NCBI RefSeq assembly: GCF_009696675.1
Contig: NZ_VULN01000003.1
Coordinates: 1-64,000 of the forward strand
Direction: 5' to 3'
Source: Acidaminococcus fermentans
GTDB taxonomy: Bacteria > Bacillota > Negativicutes > Acidaminococcales > Acidaminococcaceae
Length of the DNA: 64,000 nt
Every line of letters begins with the position of its first letter. The first letter of the stretch is position 1. Under the pieces are notes generated by a model that saw only the letters and a list, made by a program, of their open reading frames with translations, was not told the origin of the DNA and searched no databases. A program made the position numbers and the translations under genes. Of this stretch, positions 8,189 to 17,431 are shown piece after piece.

Positions 8189-8229
8189 GCCGTGCTATCC
8201 TCCCCTGGATGGCATGGCTTTTGTTTTTA
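8189..8229 (+). terminator. Riboswitch-controlled attenuator before ribD
   Basis: A 12-bp stem (GCCGTGCTATCC with GGATGGCATGGC, two G-U pairs), 6-base loop and TTTTGTTTTT lie directly after the aptamer. This is the expected expression platform: FMN binding should favour the terminator. It also shows that ATG codons at 8157 and 8214 lie in the leader. Confidence 0.85.
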
Positions 8230-8255
8230 CTGTAATCTTGAAAGCGGGTGAACCT

Positions 8256-9353
8256 GTGACAGACGAAGAATATATGCAGATGGCCCTGGATCTGGCGGAA
8301 AAAGCCCGGGGCTGCACCAGTCCCAATCCCCTTGTAGGCTGCGTCATTGTCAACCCGGAAGGGAAGATCATAGGGAAGGGCTACCACCACAAGGCTGGCC
8401 AGCCCCATGCGGAAATCATGGCCATGCGGGATGCGGGAGACCAGGTGGAAGGCTGCACCGCCTATGTGACCCTGGAGCCCTGTTCCCATTACGGCCGCAC
8501 CGGCCCCTGCTGTGAAGCCCTGATCAAGGCGGGCATCAAAAAAGTGGTGGCCGCCGCCGATGATCCCAACCCGAAAGTGTCCGGACGGGGCTTTGCCCGG
8601 CTCCAGGAAGCAGGGGTGGAAGTGGTCCGGGGGGTGCTGGCGGACAAAGCCAACCGGCAGAACGAGGTGTTCATGCACTGGATGAAGACGGGCCGTCCTT
8701 TTGTGGCCCTGAAATACGCCATGACACTGGACGGAAAGATCGCCACGGCTTCCGGGGATTCCAAATGGATCTCCAATGAACAGTCCCGGACTTATGCCCA
8801 TCGGCTCCGGAGCATCTACGACTGCATCCTGGTGGGGAAGAACACGGTGCTCAACGACGATCCTTCCCTGACCTGCCGTCTGGTGGAAGGGAAGAATCCC
8901 CTTCGGATCGTCCTGGACAGCCATTGTCAGCTGCCTATGGACCGGAAGGTGTTCACTGATGGGGAAGCCAGGACCCTCCTGGTCACCTCTCTGAAGGCGG
9001 ACCGGGAAAAGGTGGCGGCCTTCCAGGCCCTGGACCAGGTGACCGTATGGCAGATCCCGGAAAAGAATGGGGCCCTGGATCTGGGAATCCTGCTGGACAG
9101 ACTGGGCCAGCAGGAAAAGACCAGCCTCCTGGTGGAAGGGGGCAGCCAGGTCCACGGTGCCTTCTTTGATGGGAAACTGGCCCAGCGGATCTATGCCTTC
9201 ATTGCGCCCTGCCTGATCGGGGGAAAACGGAACCTGAGCCCCATCGGAGGCCGGGGCGCCCGGAACATGGACCTGCGGGTGACCCTCCTGGAACCTCACT
9301 ACGAGGCCTTCGGCACGGACCTGATGGTCACCGGTCTGTTGGAAAGGAGCTGA
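8256..9353 (+). CDS. ribD: Bifunctional riboflavin biosynthesis deaminase/reductase RibD
   Basis: Catalyses deamination then side-chain reduction of the GTP cyclohydrolase II product. The N-terminal deaminase domain (residues ~1-145) has the zinc site HAEIMAM and EPCSHYGRTGPC. The C-terminal reductase domain has MTLDGKIAT, LVGKNTVLNDDPSLTCR and LLVEGG. GTG at 8256 is chosen because all upstream in-frame ATGs fall in the riboswitch or its terminator, and it gives the usual length (365 residues) and N-terminus TDEEYMQMAL. First gene of ribD-ribE-ribBA-ribH; the next gene begins 4 bases after its stop. Confidence 0.96.
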   Translation: MTDEEYMQMALDLAEKARGCTSPNPLVGCVIVNPEGKIIGKGYHHKAGQPHAEIMAMRDAGDQVEGCTAYVTLEPCSHYGRTGPCCEALIKAGIKKVVAAADDPNPKVSGRGFARLQEAGVEVVRGVLADKANRQNEVFMHWMKTGRPFVALKYAMTLDGKIATASGDSKWISNEQSRTYAHRLRSIYDCILVGKNTVLNDDPSLTCRLVEGKNPLRIVLDSHCQLPMDRKVFTDGEARTLLVTSLKADREKVAAFQALDQVTVWQIPEKNGALDLGILLDRLGQQEKTSLLVEGGSQVHGAFFDGKLAQRIYAFIAPCLIGGKRNLSPIGGRGARNMDLRVTLLEPHYEAFGTDLMVTGLLERS

Positions 9354-9357
9354 TCCC

Positions 9358-9996
9358 ATGTTTACGGGACTCATTGCGGAACTGGGCAAGGTGGAGGACC
9401 TGCGCCGGGAACAGAATTCCTACCGGCTGACCATTGCCGCCCAGACCATCCCGCCCCTTCTGAAAATCGGAGAAAGCGTCTGCTGCAACGGGGCCTGCCT
9501 GACGGTGACGAAATTCGACAGCCAGCGGTTCACGGTGGACGTAATGCCGGAAACCGCCCGCCGGACCACCATCGGTTCCCTGAAGAAGGGGGACCGGATC
9601 AACCTGGAACGGACCCTCCATGTGGGAGACGGTCTGGACGGCCATATTGTCAGCGGCCATGTGGACGGGGTAGGGACCATTGTGAAGATCCGTCCTGAAG
9701 GGATCGCCAAGGTCACCACCATCAGCTGCAGCCCGGACCTGCTCCGGGGCATGGTCACCAAAGGCTCCATCGCCATCGACGGCATCAGCTTGACCATTAC
9801 GGAAGTGACGGACACCACGTTTTCCGTTTCCCTGATTCCCCTTACCGTCCAGTTCACCACCCTGGGCTTCAAAAAGACCGGAGACCGGGTGAACCTGGAA
9901 ACGGACATTTTGGGGAAATATGTGGAACGGATGCTGGAAACCAGAAAAACCGGGGGCCTTACCAAGGAAACCCTTTTCGAAAATGGATTTTTTTAA
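9358..9996 (+). CDS. ribE: Riboflavin synthase alpha chain
   Basis: Dismutates two 6,7-dimethyl-8-ribityllumazine molecules to riboflavin. The 212-residue protein begins MFTGLIAELGKV and contains two lumazine-binding barrels related by internal repeat. The first has VCCNGACLTVTKF and the second has IAIDGISLTITEV, with GHVDGVG between them, as in the trimeric RibE family. The ribosome-binding site AAAGGAG overlaps the end of ribD. Without an operon-specific promoter it depends on the FMN riboswitch. Confidence 0.97.
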   Translation: MFTGLIAELGKVEDLRREQNSYRLTIAAQTIPPLLKIGESVCCNGACLTVTKFDSQRFTVDVMPETARRTTIGSLKKGDRINLERTLHVGDGLDGHIVSGHVDGVGTIVKIRPEGIAKVTTISCSPDLLRGMVTKGSIAIDGISLTITEVTDTTFSVSLIPLTVQFTTLGFKKTGDRVNLETDILGKYVERMLETRKTGGLTKETLFENGFF

Positions 9997-10008
9997 GGAG
10001 TGAAAACC

Positions 10009-11235
10009 ATGGATAAAAAATTTCAGTTTGATTCCATCGAACAGGCCATTGCGGACATCCGTGCCGGCAAAATGGTCCTGGTCACCGACGATCCCGACCG
10101 GGAAAACGAAGGGGATCTGATCATGAGTGCGGAGTATGTGACTCCCGACGACATCAACTTCATGGCCACCCATGCCAAGGGCCTGATCTGCATGCCCTGT
10201 GACGGGGCCATCCTGGACCGGCTCCAGATGGAACCCATGGTGGCCAACAACACGGACAACCATGAAACCGCCTTTACCGTATCCATCGACCACAAGGACA
10301 CCACCACCGGGATCTCTGCCGTGGAACGGGCCTACACCATCAAGAAATGCGCCGACGAAAGCGCCAAACCGGAAGACTTCCGGCGGCCGGGACATGTATT
10401 CCCCCTCCGCAGCCGGGAAGGCGGGGTGCTCCGGCGTACGGGCCATACGGAAACCACCACGGACCTGTGCCGTCTGGCAGGGCTGAAACCGGTGGGCATC
10501 TGCTGTGAAATCATGAGCGATGACGGCACCATGGCCCGGACTCCGGAACTGATGGAATTTGCCAAGAAGTTCAATCTGACCTTCATCACCGTGGCGGATC
10601 TGATCGCCTACCGGAAAAAGACGGAAAAAATGGTCCACCGGATCGCCAATGTGGCCCTGCCCAGCAAATACGGTACCTTCCGGGCCATCGGCTATGAAAA
10701 CGACCTGGATGACAAATGCCATGTGGCCATCATCAAAGGAGATGTGGCCGGCAAAAAGAATGTGCTGGTCCGGGTCCATTCCGAATGCCTGACCGGGGAC
10801 GCCCTGGGATCTCTCCGCTGCGACTGCGGGGACCAGCTGGCCACCAGCCTGAAGATGATCGAAAAGGAAGGCTGCGGGGTAGTGCTGTACATGCAGCAGG
10901 AAGGCCGGGGCATCGGCCTGGCCAACAAGCTCCGGGCCTATGAACTCCAGGATCAGGGAATGGATACGGTGGACGCCAATGTGAAGCTGGGCTTCAAACC
11001 GGATATGCGGGATTACGGCATCGGGGCACAGATCCTGGCGGACCTGGGGCTCACCAGCATCCGGCTGATGACCAACAACCCGGCCAAACGGGCAGGCCTT
11101 TCCGGCTATGGAATCACCATTACGGAAACAGTGCCCATCATCATGAAAGACAACTGCTACAACCATCGGTACATGGTCACCAAACAGGTGCGCATGGGCC
11201 ATGAATTACATGAAGATGTGGAGGATGTAAAATGA
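10009..11235 (+). CDS. ribBA: DHBP synthase / GTP cyclohydrolase II fusion RibBA
   Basis: Supplies both riboflavin precursors. The N-terminal domain makes 3,4-dihydroxy-2-butanone 4-phosphate from ribulose 5-phosphate ([35 protein letters not shown]). The C-terminal GTP cyclohydrolase II has the zinc-binding [21 protein letters not shown] and [20 protein letters not shown] 10009 is preferred to GTG 10000 because AAGGAG (9995-10000) would overlap the latter. 408 residues, normal for RibBA. Its stop overlaps the ribH start as ATGA. Confidence 0.97.
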   Translation: MDKKFQFDSIEQAIADIRAGKMVLVTDDPDRENEGDLIMSAEYVTPDDINFMATHAKGLICMPCDGAILDRLQMEPMVANNTDNHETAFTVSIDHKDTTTGISAVERAYTIKKCADESAKPEDFRRPGHVFPLRSREGGVLRRTGHTETTTDLCRLAGLKPVGICCEIMSDDGTMARTPELMEFAKKFNLTFITVADLIAYRKKTEKMVHRIANVALPSKYGTFRAIGYENDLDDKCHVAIIKGDVAGKKNVLVRVHSECLTGDALGSLRCDCGDQLATSLKMIEKEGCGVVLYMQQEGRGIGLANKLRAYELQDQGMDTVDANVKLGFKPDMRDYGIGAQILADLGLTSIRLMTNNPAKRAGLSGYGITITETVPIIMKDNCYNHRYMVTKQVRMGHELHEDVEDVK

Positions 11236-11693
11236 AAATTCTGGAAGGACAACTGTTAGCGGAAGGGCTGAAAATCGGAATCGTGGTATCCCGTTTCAAC
11301 GAATTCATCACCAGCAAGCTGCTCAGCGGGGCGGAAGACACCCTGCGCCGGCATGGGGCCAATGGGGATGACATTACCGTGGCCTGGGTGCCCGGGGCTT
11401 TTGAAATCCCTCTGATCGCCAAGAAAATGGCCAAAAGCGGCAAGTATGACGGGATCATCGCCCTGGGGGCTGTGATCCGGGGTGCCACCAGCCATTACGA
11501 CTATGTATGCAACGAAGTGTCCAAGGGGATTGCCCTGGTGAACATGGAAACGGAAGTGCCCACTGCCTTCGGGGTGGTCACTACGGAAAACATCGAACAG
11601 GCCGTGGAACGGGCCGGCACCAAAGCCGGGAACAAGGGCTCCGATGCGGCCATGGCCGTGATCGAAATGGTCAACCTGGCCAAACAGCTGTAA
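11232..11693 (+). CDS. ribH: 6,7-dimethyl-8-ribityllumazine synthase
   Basis: Condenses the two RibBA/RibD branch products to lumazine; forms icosahedral or pentameric shells. The 153-residue protein shows [43 protein letters not shown] and [24 protein letters not shown] in the usual order. It is coupled to ribBA by ATGA and is last of the riboflavin genes; hslO starts 10 bases after its stop. Confidence 0.97.
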   Translation: MKILEGQLLAEGLKIGIVVSRFNEFITSKLLSGAEDTLRRHGANGDDITVAWVPGAFEIPLIAKKMAKSGKYDGIIALGAVIRGATSHYDYVCNEVSKGIALVNMETEVPTAFGVVTTENIEQAVERAGTKAGNKGSDAAMAVIEMVNLAKQL

Positions 11694-11702
11694 GAGGTGC
11701 CT

Positions 11703-12563
11703 ATGGAAGATGTGTTAGTCAAGGCCACCGCCGGGGATGCCCGGATCTATGCCGTGACCACCACCCACCTGACCCAGCACATGAATGAGATCCACCACTG
11801 CAGCCCTCTGGCAGCGACAGCCCTGGGCCGTACCGCCGCCGGAGCCCTGCTGCTGGCGGCCACCATGAAGGCCGGGGAAGCGGTGACGGTCCGGTTCAAG
11901 GGGGACGGCCCCCTGGGCCAGGTGATGGCCGATGCCCGGGATTATCAGGTCCGGGGCTTTGTAATGCACCCGGAAGTGATGCTGCCTCTGAAAAACGGCA
12001 AGCTGGATGTAGGCGGCGGGGTGGGCCACTATGGGGTGGTCACCGTTACCCGGTGCCCTCTCCAGGGAGAACCCTTCACCGGGGTCTCCACCCTGAAAAG
12101 CGGGGAAATCGCCGCGGATCTTACCCGGTACCTGGCGGTATCGGAACAGACCCCTTCCAGCGTGGCCCTGGGGGTACTCATTGAGAAGGACGGCTCCGTG
12201 GCCGTTTCCGGCGGATACTTTGTCCAGCTGCTCCCTGATGCTTCGGAAGAGACCATCAAGACCCTGGAAGACAACATCCTGACCCTGCCCTATGTGACGG
12301 AACTGCTCCAGACCGGTCTGGATGCCGAAGGAATGATCCGGAAGGTGGCCAAGGGGCTGCCTGTGGAGATCCTGGAATCCCATCCGGTTTCCTTCCACTG
12401 CGGCTGCAGCCGGGACAAAGTGGCGGGCATGCTCTGCGGCCTGCCCAAAAAGGATTTCGAAGAAATCCTCCAGGACCCTCAGACCGAGGTCCACTGCCAG
12501 TACTGCAACAAATCCTACGTGTTTACCCAGCAGGAATTGAAAGATCTCCCCAGAAAACCTTGA
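11703..12563 (+). CDS. hslO: Redox-regulated chaperone Hsp33
   Basis: Holdase activated by oxidation and unfolding. The 286-residue protein has the N-terminal substrate domain (MEDVLVKATAGDARIYA, HHCSPLAATALGR) and the C-terminal zinc switch, here FHCGCSRDK (C-x-C) and HCQYCNKSY (C-x-x-C). GAGG at 11694-11697 supports the ATG at 11703 over GTG 11697. It follows ribH closely and probably shares its transcript, so an oxidative-stress chaperone may fall partly under FMN control. Its stop codon overlaps the -35 of the recA promoter. Confidence 0.95.
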   Translation: MEDVLVKATAGDARIYAVTTTHLTQHMNEIHHCSPLAATALGRTAAGALLLAATMKAGEAVTVRFKGDGPLGQVMADARDYQVRGFVMHPEVMLPLKNGKLDVGGGVGHYGVVTVTRCPLQGEPFTGVSTLKSGEIAADLTRYLAVSEQTPSSVALGVLIEKDGSVAVSGGYFVQLLPDASEETIKTLEDNILTLPYVTELLQTGLDAEGMIRKVAKGLPVEILESHPVSFHCGCSRDKVAGMLCGLPKKDFEEILQDPQTEVHCQYCNKSYVFTQQELKDLPRKP

Positions 12564-12588
12564 CTTTACGAACAAATGTTTATATACT
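12560..12588 (+). promoter_or_regulatory. recA promoter
   Basis: TTGACT (12560-12565), exactly 17 bases, TATACT (12583-12588). The spacer contains the SOS operator, so LexA binding would block polymerase. Confidence 0.85.
12569..12582. promoter_or_regulatory. LexA/SOS box (CGAACAAATGTTTA)
   Basis: It matches the Firmicutes SOS consensus CGAACRNRYGTTYC at 13 of 14 positions and lies between the -35 and -10 of recA. Confidence 0.85.
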
Positions 12589-12623
12589 AAATAGAAGCAA
12601 CTGCAGTACAAGGAGATGATACC

Positions 12624-13712
12624 ATGAGTTTGGATGCGGATAAGAATAAAGCGTTGGATGCGGCTCTGAAACAGATTGAAAAGGACTTTGGCAAAGGGTC
12701 CATCATGAAGCTGGGGGCTGCCAGCGCCAAAATGAACATTGAAACCATTCCTACTGGGGCCCTGTCCCTGGATATTGCGCTGGGGGTAGGGGGGATTCCC
12801 CGGGGCCGGATCATCGAGATCTATGGACCGGAATCTTCCGGCAAGACCACCGTGGCCCTGCACATGATCGCCGAGGCCCAGAAACGGGGCGGCTACGCGG
12901 CCTTCATTGATGCGGAACATGCCCTGGATCCGGAATATGCCCGGCACCTGGGCGTGGATATCGACAACCTGCTGATTTCCCAGCCGGATACCGGGGAACA
13001 GGCCCTGGAAATCTGTGACGCCCTGGTGCGCAGCGGTGCCATAGACATTATCGTCATCGACTCCGTAGCGGCCCTGGTGCCCAAAGCGGAAATCGAAGGG
13101 GATATGGGGGATTCCCATGTAGGGCTCCAGGCCCGGCTTATGAGCCAGGCCCTCCGGAAGCTCACCGGGGTCATTGCCAAGTCCCGTACGGCGACCGTGT
13201 TCATCAACCAGATCCGTGAAAAGGTGGGGGTCATGTTCGGGAATCCGGAAGTGACCACCGGGGGCCGTGCCCTGAAGTTCTACTCCACCATCCGGATGGA
13301 TGTGCGCCGGGTGGAAAGCCTGAAGAGCGGCAACGACATCATCGGGAACCATACCCGGGTGAAAGTGGTGAAAAACAAGGTGGCGCCTCCCTTTAAACAG
13401 GCGGAATTCGACATTATGTACGGGGAAGGGATTTCTCATGAAGGATGCCTGGTGGACTTGGGTGTCCAGTACAACATCCTGAACAAGAGCGGTGCCTGGT
13501 ATTCCTACGGAGACCAGCGGATCGGTCAGGGGCGGGAAAACACCAAGACCTTCCTGAAGGAACATCCGGATATGGCTGCTGAAGTGGAAGCCCGGATCCG
13601 GGCAGCAGCCGGCCTGCCGGCGGACGGGAAACCGGTCCAGGCACAGGATGGCGCCCAGGAACCGGATGAATTGGTCATGACTCCGGAAACGGACGGAGAC
13701 CATGTGGAGTAA
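12624..13712 (+). CDS. recA: Recombinase RecA
   Basis: ATP-dependent DNA strand-exchange protein and LexA co-protease. The 362-residue sequence has Walker [10 protein letters not shown] (residues ~69-77), the [12 protein letters not shown] segment, Walker [23 protein letters not shown], loop L2 [28 protein letters not shown] and an acidic C-terminus (ETDGDHVE). It starts after AAGGAGATG at proper spacing. It overlaps recX by 11 bases. SOS induction is predicted from the operator in its promoter. Confidence 0.98.
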   Translation: MSLDADKNKALDAALKQIEKDFGKGSIMKLGAASAKMNIETIPTGALSLDIALGVGGIPRGRIIEIYGPESSGKTTVALHMIAEAQKRGGYAAFIDAEHALDPEYARHLGVDIDNLLISQPDTGEQALEICDALVRSGAIDIIVIDSVAALVPKAEIEGDMGDSHVGLQARLMSQALRKLTGVIAKSRTATVFINQIREKVGVMFGNPEVTTGGRALKFYSTIRMDVRRVESLKSGNDIIGNHTRVKVVKNKVAPPFKQAEFDIMYGEGISHEGCLVDLGVQYNILNKSGAWYSYGDQRIGQGRENTKTFLKEHPDMAAEVEARIRAAAGLPADGKPVQAQDGAQEPDELVMTPETDGDHVE

Positions 13713-14238
13713 ATCCAAAAAGCTGCTGACCACCCATGCGGAAGCCTACAACTTCTGCCTGGACAAGCTGGCCCTCCGGGACCACAGTACCCGGGAACTG
13801 CGGCAGAAGCTGGGGGAACGGGGCTGCCCGGAAGAACTCCAGGACCAGGTGCTCCAGAAACTGGCGGACCATCACTTTGTGGATGATGCTCGGTGTGCCC
13901 GGTCGGTGCTGGATGCCTGGCGGCGGAAGAAGTTCTACGGAAAGCAGTATCTCCGGCTGATGCTCACCCGCCGGTGCCTGTCCGGAGAGGACGCCCGGGA
14001 GGCATTGGGGGAAGTCACCGAAGAGGAAGAAACGGACCGGGCTCTGGCCCTGGCCCAGGCCCAGGGGGACAAGATCCGGCGGAAATATCCGGAAGACCCC
14101 AGAAAGGCCAAAGCCGCTCTGGCCCGGATGCTGGCCAGCCGGGGCTTCGGCACCGGCCCCATCGCCATGGCCCTGGAAGATTTTTCAATGGAATTCCAGG
14201 AACCCGAGACCGGGTTCCCTCCACTGGCTAGAGACTAG
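13702..14238 (+). CDS. recX: Regulatory protein RecX
   Basis: Modulates RecA filament growth. The 178-residue protein shows the RecX three-helix repeats: [19 protein letters not shown] (near residue 30), [13 protein letters not shown] and [24 protein letters not shown]-type segments. The start overlaps the recA stop, so translation is coupled. The last codons run into a heptanucleotide repeat array (14228-14255) and a short hairpin (14199-14218), so the C-terminal residues GFPPLARD are repeat-encoded and not likely conserved. Confidence 0.92.
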   Translation: MWSKSKKLLTTHAEAYNFCLDKLALRDHSTRELRQKLGERGCPEELQDQVLQKLADHHFVDDARCARSVLDAWRRKKFYGKQYLRLMLTRRCLSGEDAREALGEVTEEEETDRALALAQAQGDKIRRKYPEDPRKAKAALARMLASRGFGTGPIAMALEDFSMEFQEPETGFPPLARD

Positions 14239-14255
14239 GGACTAGTGATTAGAGA
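14228..14255. repeat. Heptanucleotide repeat, CTAGAGA x4
   Basis: Units CTAGAGA, CTAGGGA, CTAGTGA, TTAGAGA in tandem. The first supplies the recX stop codon (TAG). Confidence 0.8.
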
Positions 14256-14257
14256 CT

Positions 14258-14294
14258 AAAAAGGGACTGTTGCCCAGGCAACAGCCCCTTTTTA
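14258..14294 (+). terminator. GTTGC-type terminator of recA-recX
   Basis: GGGACTGTTGCC / GGCAACAGCCCC with a two-base apex and TTTTTA. The -35 of the rny promoter starts at the next base. Confidence 0.8.
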
Positions 14295-14323
14295 TTGACA
14301 CCTCTGTGAAAATACTATAAAAT
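14295..14323 (+). promoter_or_regulatory. rny promoter
   Basis: Consensus TTGACA (14295-14300), 17 bases, TAAAAT (14318-14323). Predicted start near 14330, giving a leader of about 100 bases. Confidence 0.75.
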
Positions 14324-14352
14324 ATTTCTGTCCAATCGCGTTCATTGGGTGT

Positions 14353-14380
14353 TAAGGCGACCTCTGGTTGCCTTATTTGT
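14353..14380 (+). promoter_or_regulatory. Hairpin with T-rich tail in the rny leader
   Basis: TAAGGCGACC / GGTTGCCTTA (one G-U) with a 3-base loop, then TTTGTTGT. It resembles an attenuator or an RNase-processing site in the rny 5' UTR; function is inferred. Confidence 0.5.
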
Positions 14381-14438
14381 TGTATGAGTAGGGTTTTATG
14401 AAAAATTCGCAAAAGAGGAGGTGCTCATCATAGATCCC

Positions 14439-15968
14439 ATGAGTGTAGTTATTGCTGTAGTCCTTTGTTTATTAGGCGTTGGAGGGGGATATCTGGCTCG
14501 TAAAAATGTAGCTGAAGGGAAAATCGGCTCTGCAGAAGAGACAGCCAAACAGATCCTGGAAGATGCCAAGAAAGCAGGCGATGCCAAGAAGAAGGAAGCG
14601 CTGCTGGAAGCCAAGGAAGAAATCCACCGTCTCCGGTCCGAAATGGAACGGGAAAATAAAGAAAGAAGAGCGGAACTCAGCAAAAATGAACGGCGTCTGG
14701 TCCAGAAGGAAGAAAACGTCGACAAAAAAATGGATGCTTATGAAAAGAAGGAAGAAAAACTTCTGGAACAAAGCAACCGCCTGCGGGAAGCCCAGGCCAA
14801 AGTCGATGCCCTGTACGACCAGCAGATGGTGGAACTGGAACGGATTTCCGGTCTCACCAGTGAAGAAGCCAAGCAGGAACTCCTGGACAATGTCCGGGAG
14901 GAAGTCAAACATGACAAAGCCCGCCTGATCAAGGAAATGGAACAGGAAGCCAAGGATACCGCGGACCAGAAGGCCCGGGAAATCATTTCCCTGGCCATCC
15001 AGCGGTGCGCTGCCGACCAGGTGGCGGAAACCACGGTCACTGTGGTGCCTCTGCCCAACGATGAGATGAAAGGCCGGATCATCGGCCGGGAAGGCCGGAA
15101 CATCCGGACCCTGGAAACTCTCACCGGTATCGATCTGATCATCGACGACACGCCGGAAGCGGTGATCATTTCCGGCTTCGACCCGGTACGCCGGGAAGTG
15201 GCCCGGATCGCCCTGGAGAAACTGATCAACGACGGCCGGATCCATCCGGCCCGGATCGAGGAAATGGTGGAAAAAGCCCAGAAGGAACTGGATCAGAAGA
15301 TCAAGGAAGCCGGGGAACAGGCTACCTTCGAAGTGGGTGTCCACGGCATCCATCCGGAACTGATCAAGCTGCTGGGCCGTCTGAAATACCGGACCAGCTA
15401 CGGACAGAACGTGCTGAAACATTCCACCGAAGTGGCTCATCTGGCCGGCCTGATGGCCGCCGAACTGGGGGTGGACGTGAACTCGGCCAAACGGGCCGGG
15501 CTGCTCCACGATATCGGCAAGGCCGTGGACCACGAAGTGGAAGGGTCCCATGTGGACCTGGGGGCGGAAGTGGCCAAACGGTATCACGAATCCGATATCG
15601 TCATCAACACCATCATGTCCCACCACGGAGACTGCGAACCCACATCCGTCCAGGCAGTGCTGGTTTCCGCCGCCGATGCCATTTCTGCGGCACGGCCGGG
15701 AGCCCGTCGGGAGACCCTGGAAACCTATCTGAAACGGCTGACGCGGTTGGAAGAAATCGCCGAATCCTTCGACGGCGTGGAGAAATGCTATGCTGTCCAG
15801 GCCGGACGGGAAATCCGCATCATGGTGAAACCGGAAAAGGTGGACGACGATGCCGCCACCATCCTGGCCCACGATGTGGCCAAGAAGATCGAAGAGGATA
15901 TGGAATATCCGGGACAGATCAAAGTGGTCATCGTCCGGGAAACCCGGGCAGTGGATTATGCGAAGTAG
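14439..15968 (+). CDS. rny: Ribonuclease Y
   Basis: Membrane-anchored endoribonuclease that starts mRNA decay in many Firmicutes. An N-terminal membrane helix ([17 protein letters not shown]) is followed by a long charged coiled coil (residues ~30-190). The KH domain has [12 protein letters not shown], and the HD domain has [10 protein letters not shown] and [12 protein letters not shown]. The start is ambiguous: the strong AGGAGGTG (14416-14423) is 17 bases from the first ATG (14439), whereas an in-frame ATA at 14430 or ATC at 14427 has normal spacing; GTG 14421 overlaps the ribosome-binding site. I give the ATG (509 residues) as the conservative start. Confidence 0.95.
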   Translation: MSVVIAVVLCLLGVGGGYLARKNVAEGKIGSAEETAKQILEDAKKAGDAKKKEALLEAKEEIHRLRSEMERENKERRAELSKNERRLVQKEENVDKKMDAYEKKEEKLLEQSNRLREAQAKVDALYDQQMVELERISGLTSEEAKQELLDNVREEVKHDKARLIKEMEQEAKDTADQKAREIISLAIQRCAADQVAETTVTVVPLPNDEMKGRIIGREGRNIRTLETLTGIDLIIDDTPEAVIISGFDPVRREVARIALEKLINDGRIHPARIEEMVEKAQKELDQKIKEAGEQATFEVGVHGIHPELIKLLGRLKYRTSYGQNVLKHSTEVAHLAGLMAAELGVDVNSAKRAGLLHDIGKAVDHEVEGSHVDLGAEVAKRYHESDIVINTIMSHHGDCEPTSVQAVLVSAADAISAARPGARRETLETYLKRLTRLEEIAESFDGVEKCYAVQAGREIRIMVKPEKVDDDAATILAHDVAKKIEEDMEYPGQIKVVIVRETRAVDYAK

Positions 15969-15972
15969 AAAT

Positions 15973-16012
15973 AAAAAAGGGCTGTTGCATGGGCAACAGT
16001 CCTTTTTTATTT
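15973..16012. terminator. Bidirectional GTTGC-type terminator
   Basis: AAAAAAGGGCTGTTGC / GCAACAGTCCTTTTTT lies between the convergent rny and ECF S-component genes and can serve both strands. Confidence 0.8.
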
Positions 16013-16017
16013 GTGGG

Positions 16018-16584
16018 TCACAGCCCTATGCTTTTCTCCATCACCCGATACAGCACCACTGCCAGCACCACGGACACCACATTGCTCACCGCCATGCTGA
16101 CGGCGCAGTTTATGGCGCTTACGTAAGCGATTGGTTGGGGCAGGCCCAGGATGAACACTTTGAAACTGTAGCGGATCAGGGGCTCGGTGATCACGTTCAC
16201 CATGGAACCGAAGATGGAGGCCAGGGCCGCGGCCCGGAGCCGGGCTCTGTCTTCCGTGAGCCGGTCCAGTTGGCACAGGTGCTGAGCCGCCCAGGCAGTG
16301 GACCAGCCCAGGAGAAACTTGGCCAGGAAGGTGGGTGGGGCGGAAGTGGTGTACCCGGCCAGCAGGTCCGCCAGAGCCAGGCCAATGGCCCCGGACAGGG
16401 CTCCGTATCTGGCCCCCAGCACCAGGGCGGACAGCAGGATGAAGGCGTGGCCCACGTAGATTTTCCCGGTCAGTCCCAGACCCATGGGAATCTCGATCCG
16501 GAGATAGGAGAAGCAGGCGAAGGCCAGTGCGGCGAACATCCCTGCCAGTGTCAGTTTGCGTATTTGCTGTTCCTGCAATTTCAT
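16018..16584 (-). CDS. ECF transporter S-component (ECF-ribofla_trS-like)
   Basis: Substrate-binding membrane subunit of an ECF importer. The 188-residue protein has about six hydrophobic segments. It contains ILLSALVLGARYGALSGAIG and ALADLLAGYTTSAPPTF, which match the pattern of the riboflavin-type S-component family (PF07155-like: G.ryGal.G.iG, aDll.gY..apftF). It should dock on EcfA1A2T encoded at 2559-5043. The substrate is not proven; riboflavin or another vitamin is plausible. On the minus strand AAGGGAG precedes TTG/ATG at 16587/16584, and TATAAT (plus-strand 16605-16610) gives a -10. Confidence 0.82.
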   Translation of the reverse strand: MKLQEQQIRKLTLAGMFAALAFACFSYLRIEIPMGLGLTGKIYVGHAFILLSALVLGARYGALSGAIGLALADLLAGYTTSAPPTFLAKFLLGWSTAWAAQHLCQLDRLTEDRARLRAAALASIFGSMVNVITEPLIRYSFKVFILGLPQPIAYVSAINCAVSMAVSNVVSVVLAVVLYRVMEKSIGL

Positions 16585-16747
16585 CAACTCCCTTATAGCT
16601 TTTTATTATAGCGCCGGCCCTCCTGTGAAAAAATACACGGTTTGAACGTTTTTGAAAGAAAAATGTGCTTCTTCCGGAACTTTTGTTTCTCCTTCATCCA
16701 CTCCTTGTGGTATACTGGGGATAATGACGTTGGAAGGAGAGACAGAA

Positions 16748-17338
16748 ATGGCCAATACGCGCGAAGAAGCTTGGGAACTGCTGAAAGAATACAACCAGGA
16801 ACCCTTCCATCTCCAGCATGGACTGACGGTGGAAGGCTGCTTGCGGTACTTTGCCCGGGAACTGGGCTATGGGGATGAGGAAGACTTCTGGGGCATGGTG
16901 GGCCTGCTCCATGACCTGGATTTTGAGAAATATCCGGAACAGCACTGCCGGAAGGAAGCGGAGATCCTGAAGGAAAAAGGCTGGGACGACCGGCTGATCC
17001 ATGCGGTGGCCAGCCACGGATGGCCCCGGTGCAGCGATGTGGAACCCAGGGAGGAAATGGAAAAGGTCCTCTATGCGGTGGACGAACTGTCCGGGCTCAT
17101 CGGGGCAGCGGCCCTTATGCGCCCCAGCAAAAGCGTCCAGGATATGGAAGTGAAGTCCCTGAAGAAAAAATTCAAGGACAAGCATTTTGCTGCCGGCTGC
17201 AGCCGGGACGTGATCCAGCAGGGGGCGGACATGCTGGGCTGGGATCTGAACAAACTGTTCGAACAGAGCATCCTGGCCATGCGGTCCTGTGAGGAAACCG
17301 TGCGGGAAACCATGGAAAAAGAAGAAGGAAAGGCCTGA
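16748..17338 (+). CDS. HD-domain metal-dependent phosphohydrolase-like protein
   Basis: A 196-residue cytosolic HD-superfamily protein. The metal ligands are seen as HGL (residues ~22-24), LLHDLDF (~54), ASHGW (~92) and DELSG (~115), the order expected for H...HD...D. Similar short HD proteins are annotated only as hydrolases, and the nucleotide or other phosphate substrate is unknown. The ATG at 16748 follows GGAAGGAGAG. A TATACT at 16711-16716 could be its -10. It lies divergently from the S-component gene and 93 bases upstream of udp. Confidence 0.8.
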   Translation: MANTREEAWELLKEYNQEPFHLQHGLTVEGCLRYFARELGYGDEEDFWGMVGLLHDLDFEKYPEQHCRKEAEILKEKGWDDRLIHAVASHGWPRCSDVEPREEMEKVLYAVDELSGLIGAAALMRPSKSVQDMEVKSLKKKFKDKHFAAGCSRDVIQQGADMLGWDLNKLFEQSILAMRSCEETVRETMEKEEGKA

Positions 17339-17365
17339 AGGGCCAAAAACAGGGGGAGCGGGGCC

Positions 17366-17395
17366 TTGAACAGGGGTCCTGCTCTTTCGTATAAT
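17366..17395 (+). promoter_or_regulatory. Promoter of udp-deoB operon
   Basis: TTGAAC (17366-17371), 18 bases, TATAAT (17390-17395); the ATG of udp lies 36 bases after the -10. Confidence 0.65.
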
Positions 17396-17431
17396 AAAGA
17401 GAAAGAGAACTGCAACCAAGGAAGTGATACC

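Noticed and set aside
8157-8255. RibD start at ATG 8157 or 8214
   Set aside because: Both lie in the FMN riboswitch or its attenuator; GTG 8256 gives the family-standard N-terminus.
16585-16747. Riboswitch before the S-component gene
   Set aside because: The predicted leader is only about 15 bases, too short for any known aptamer.
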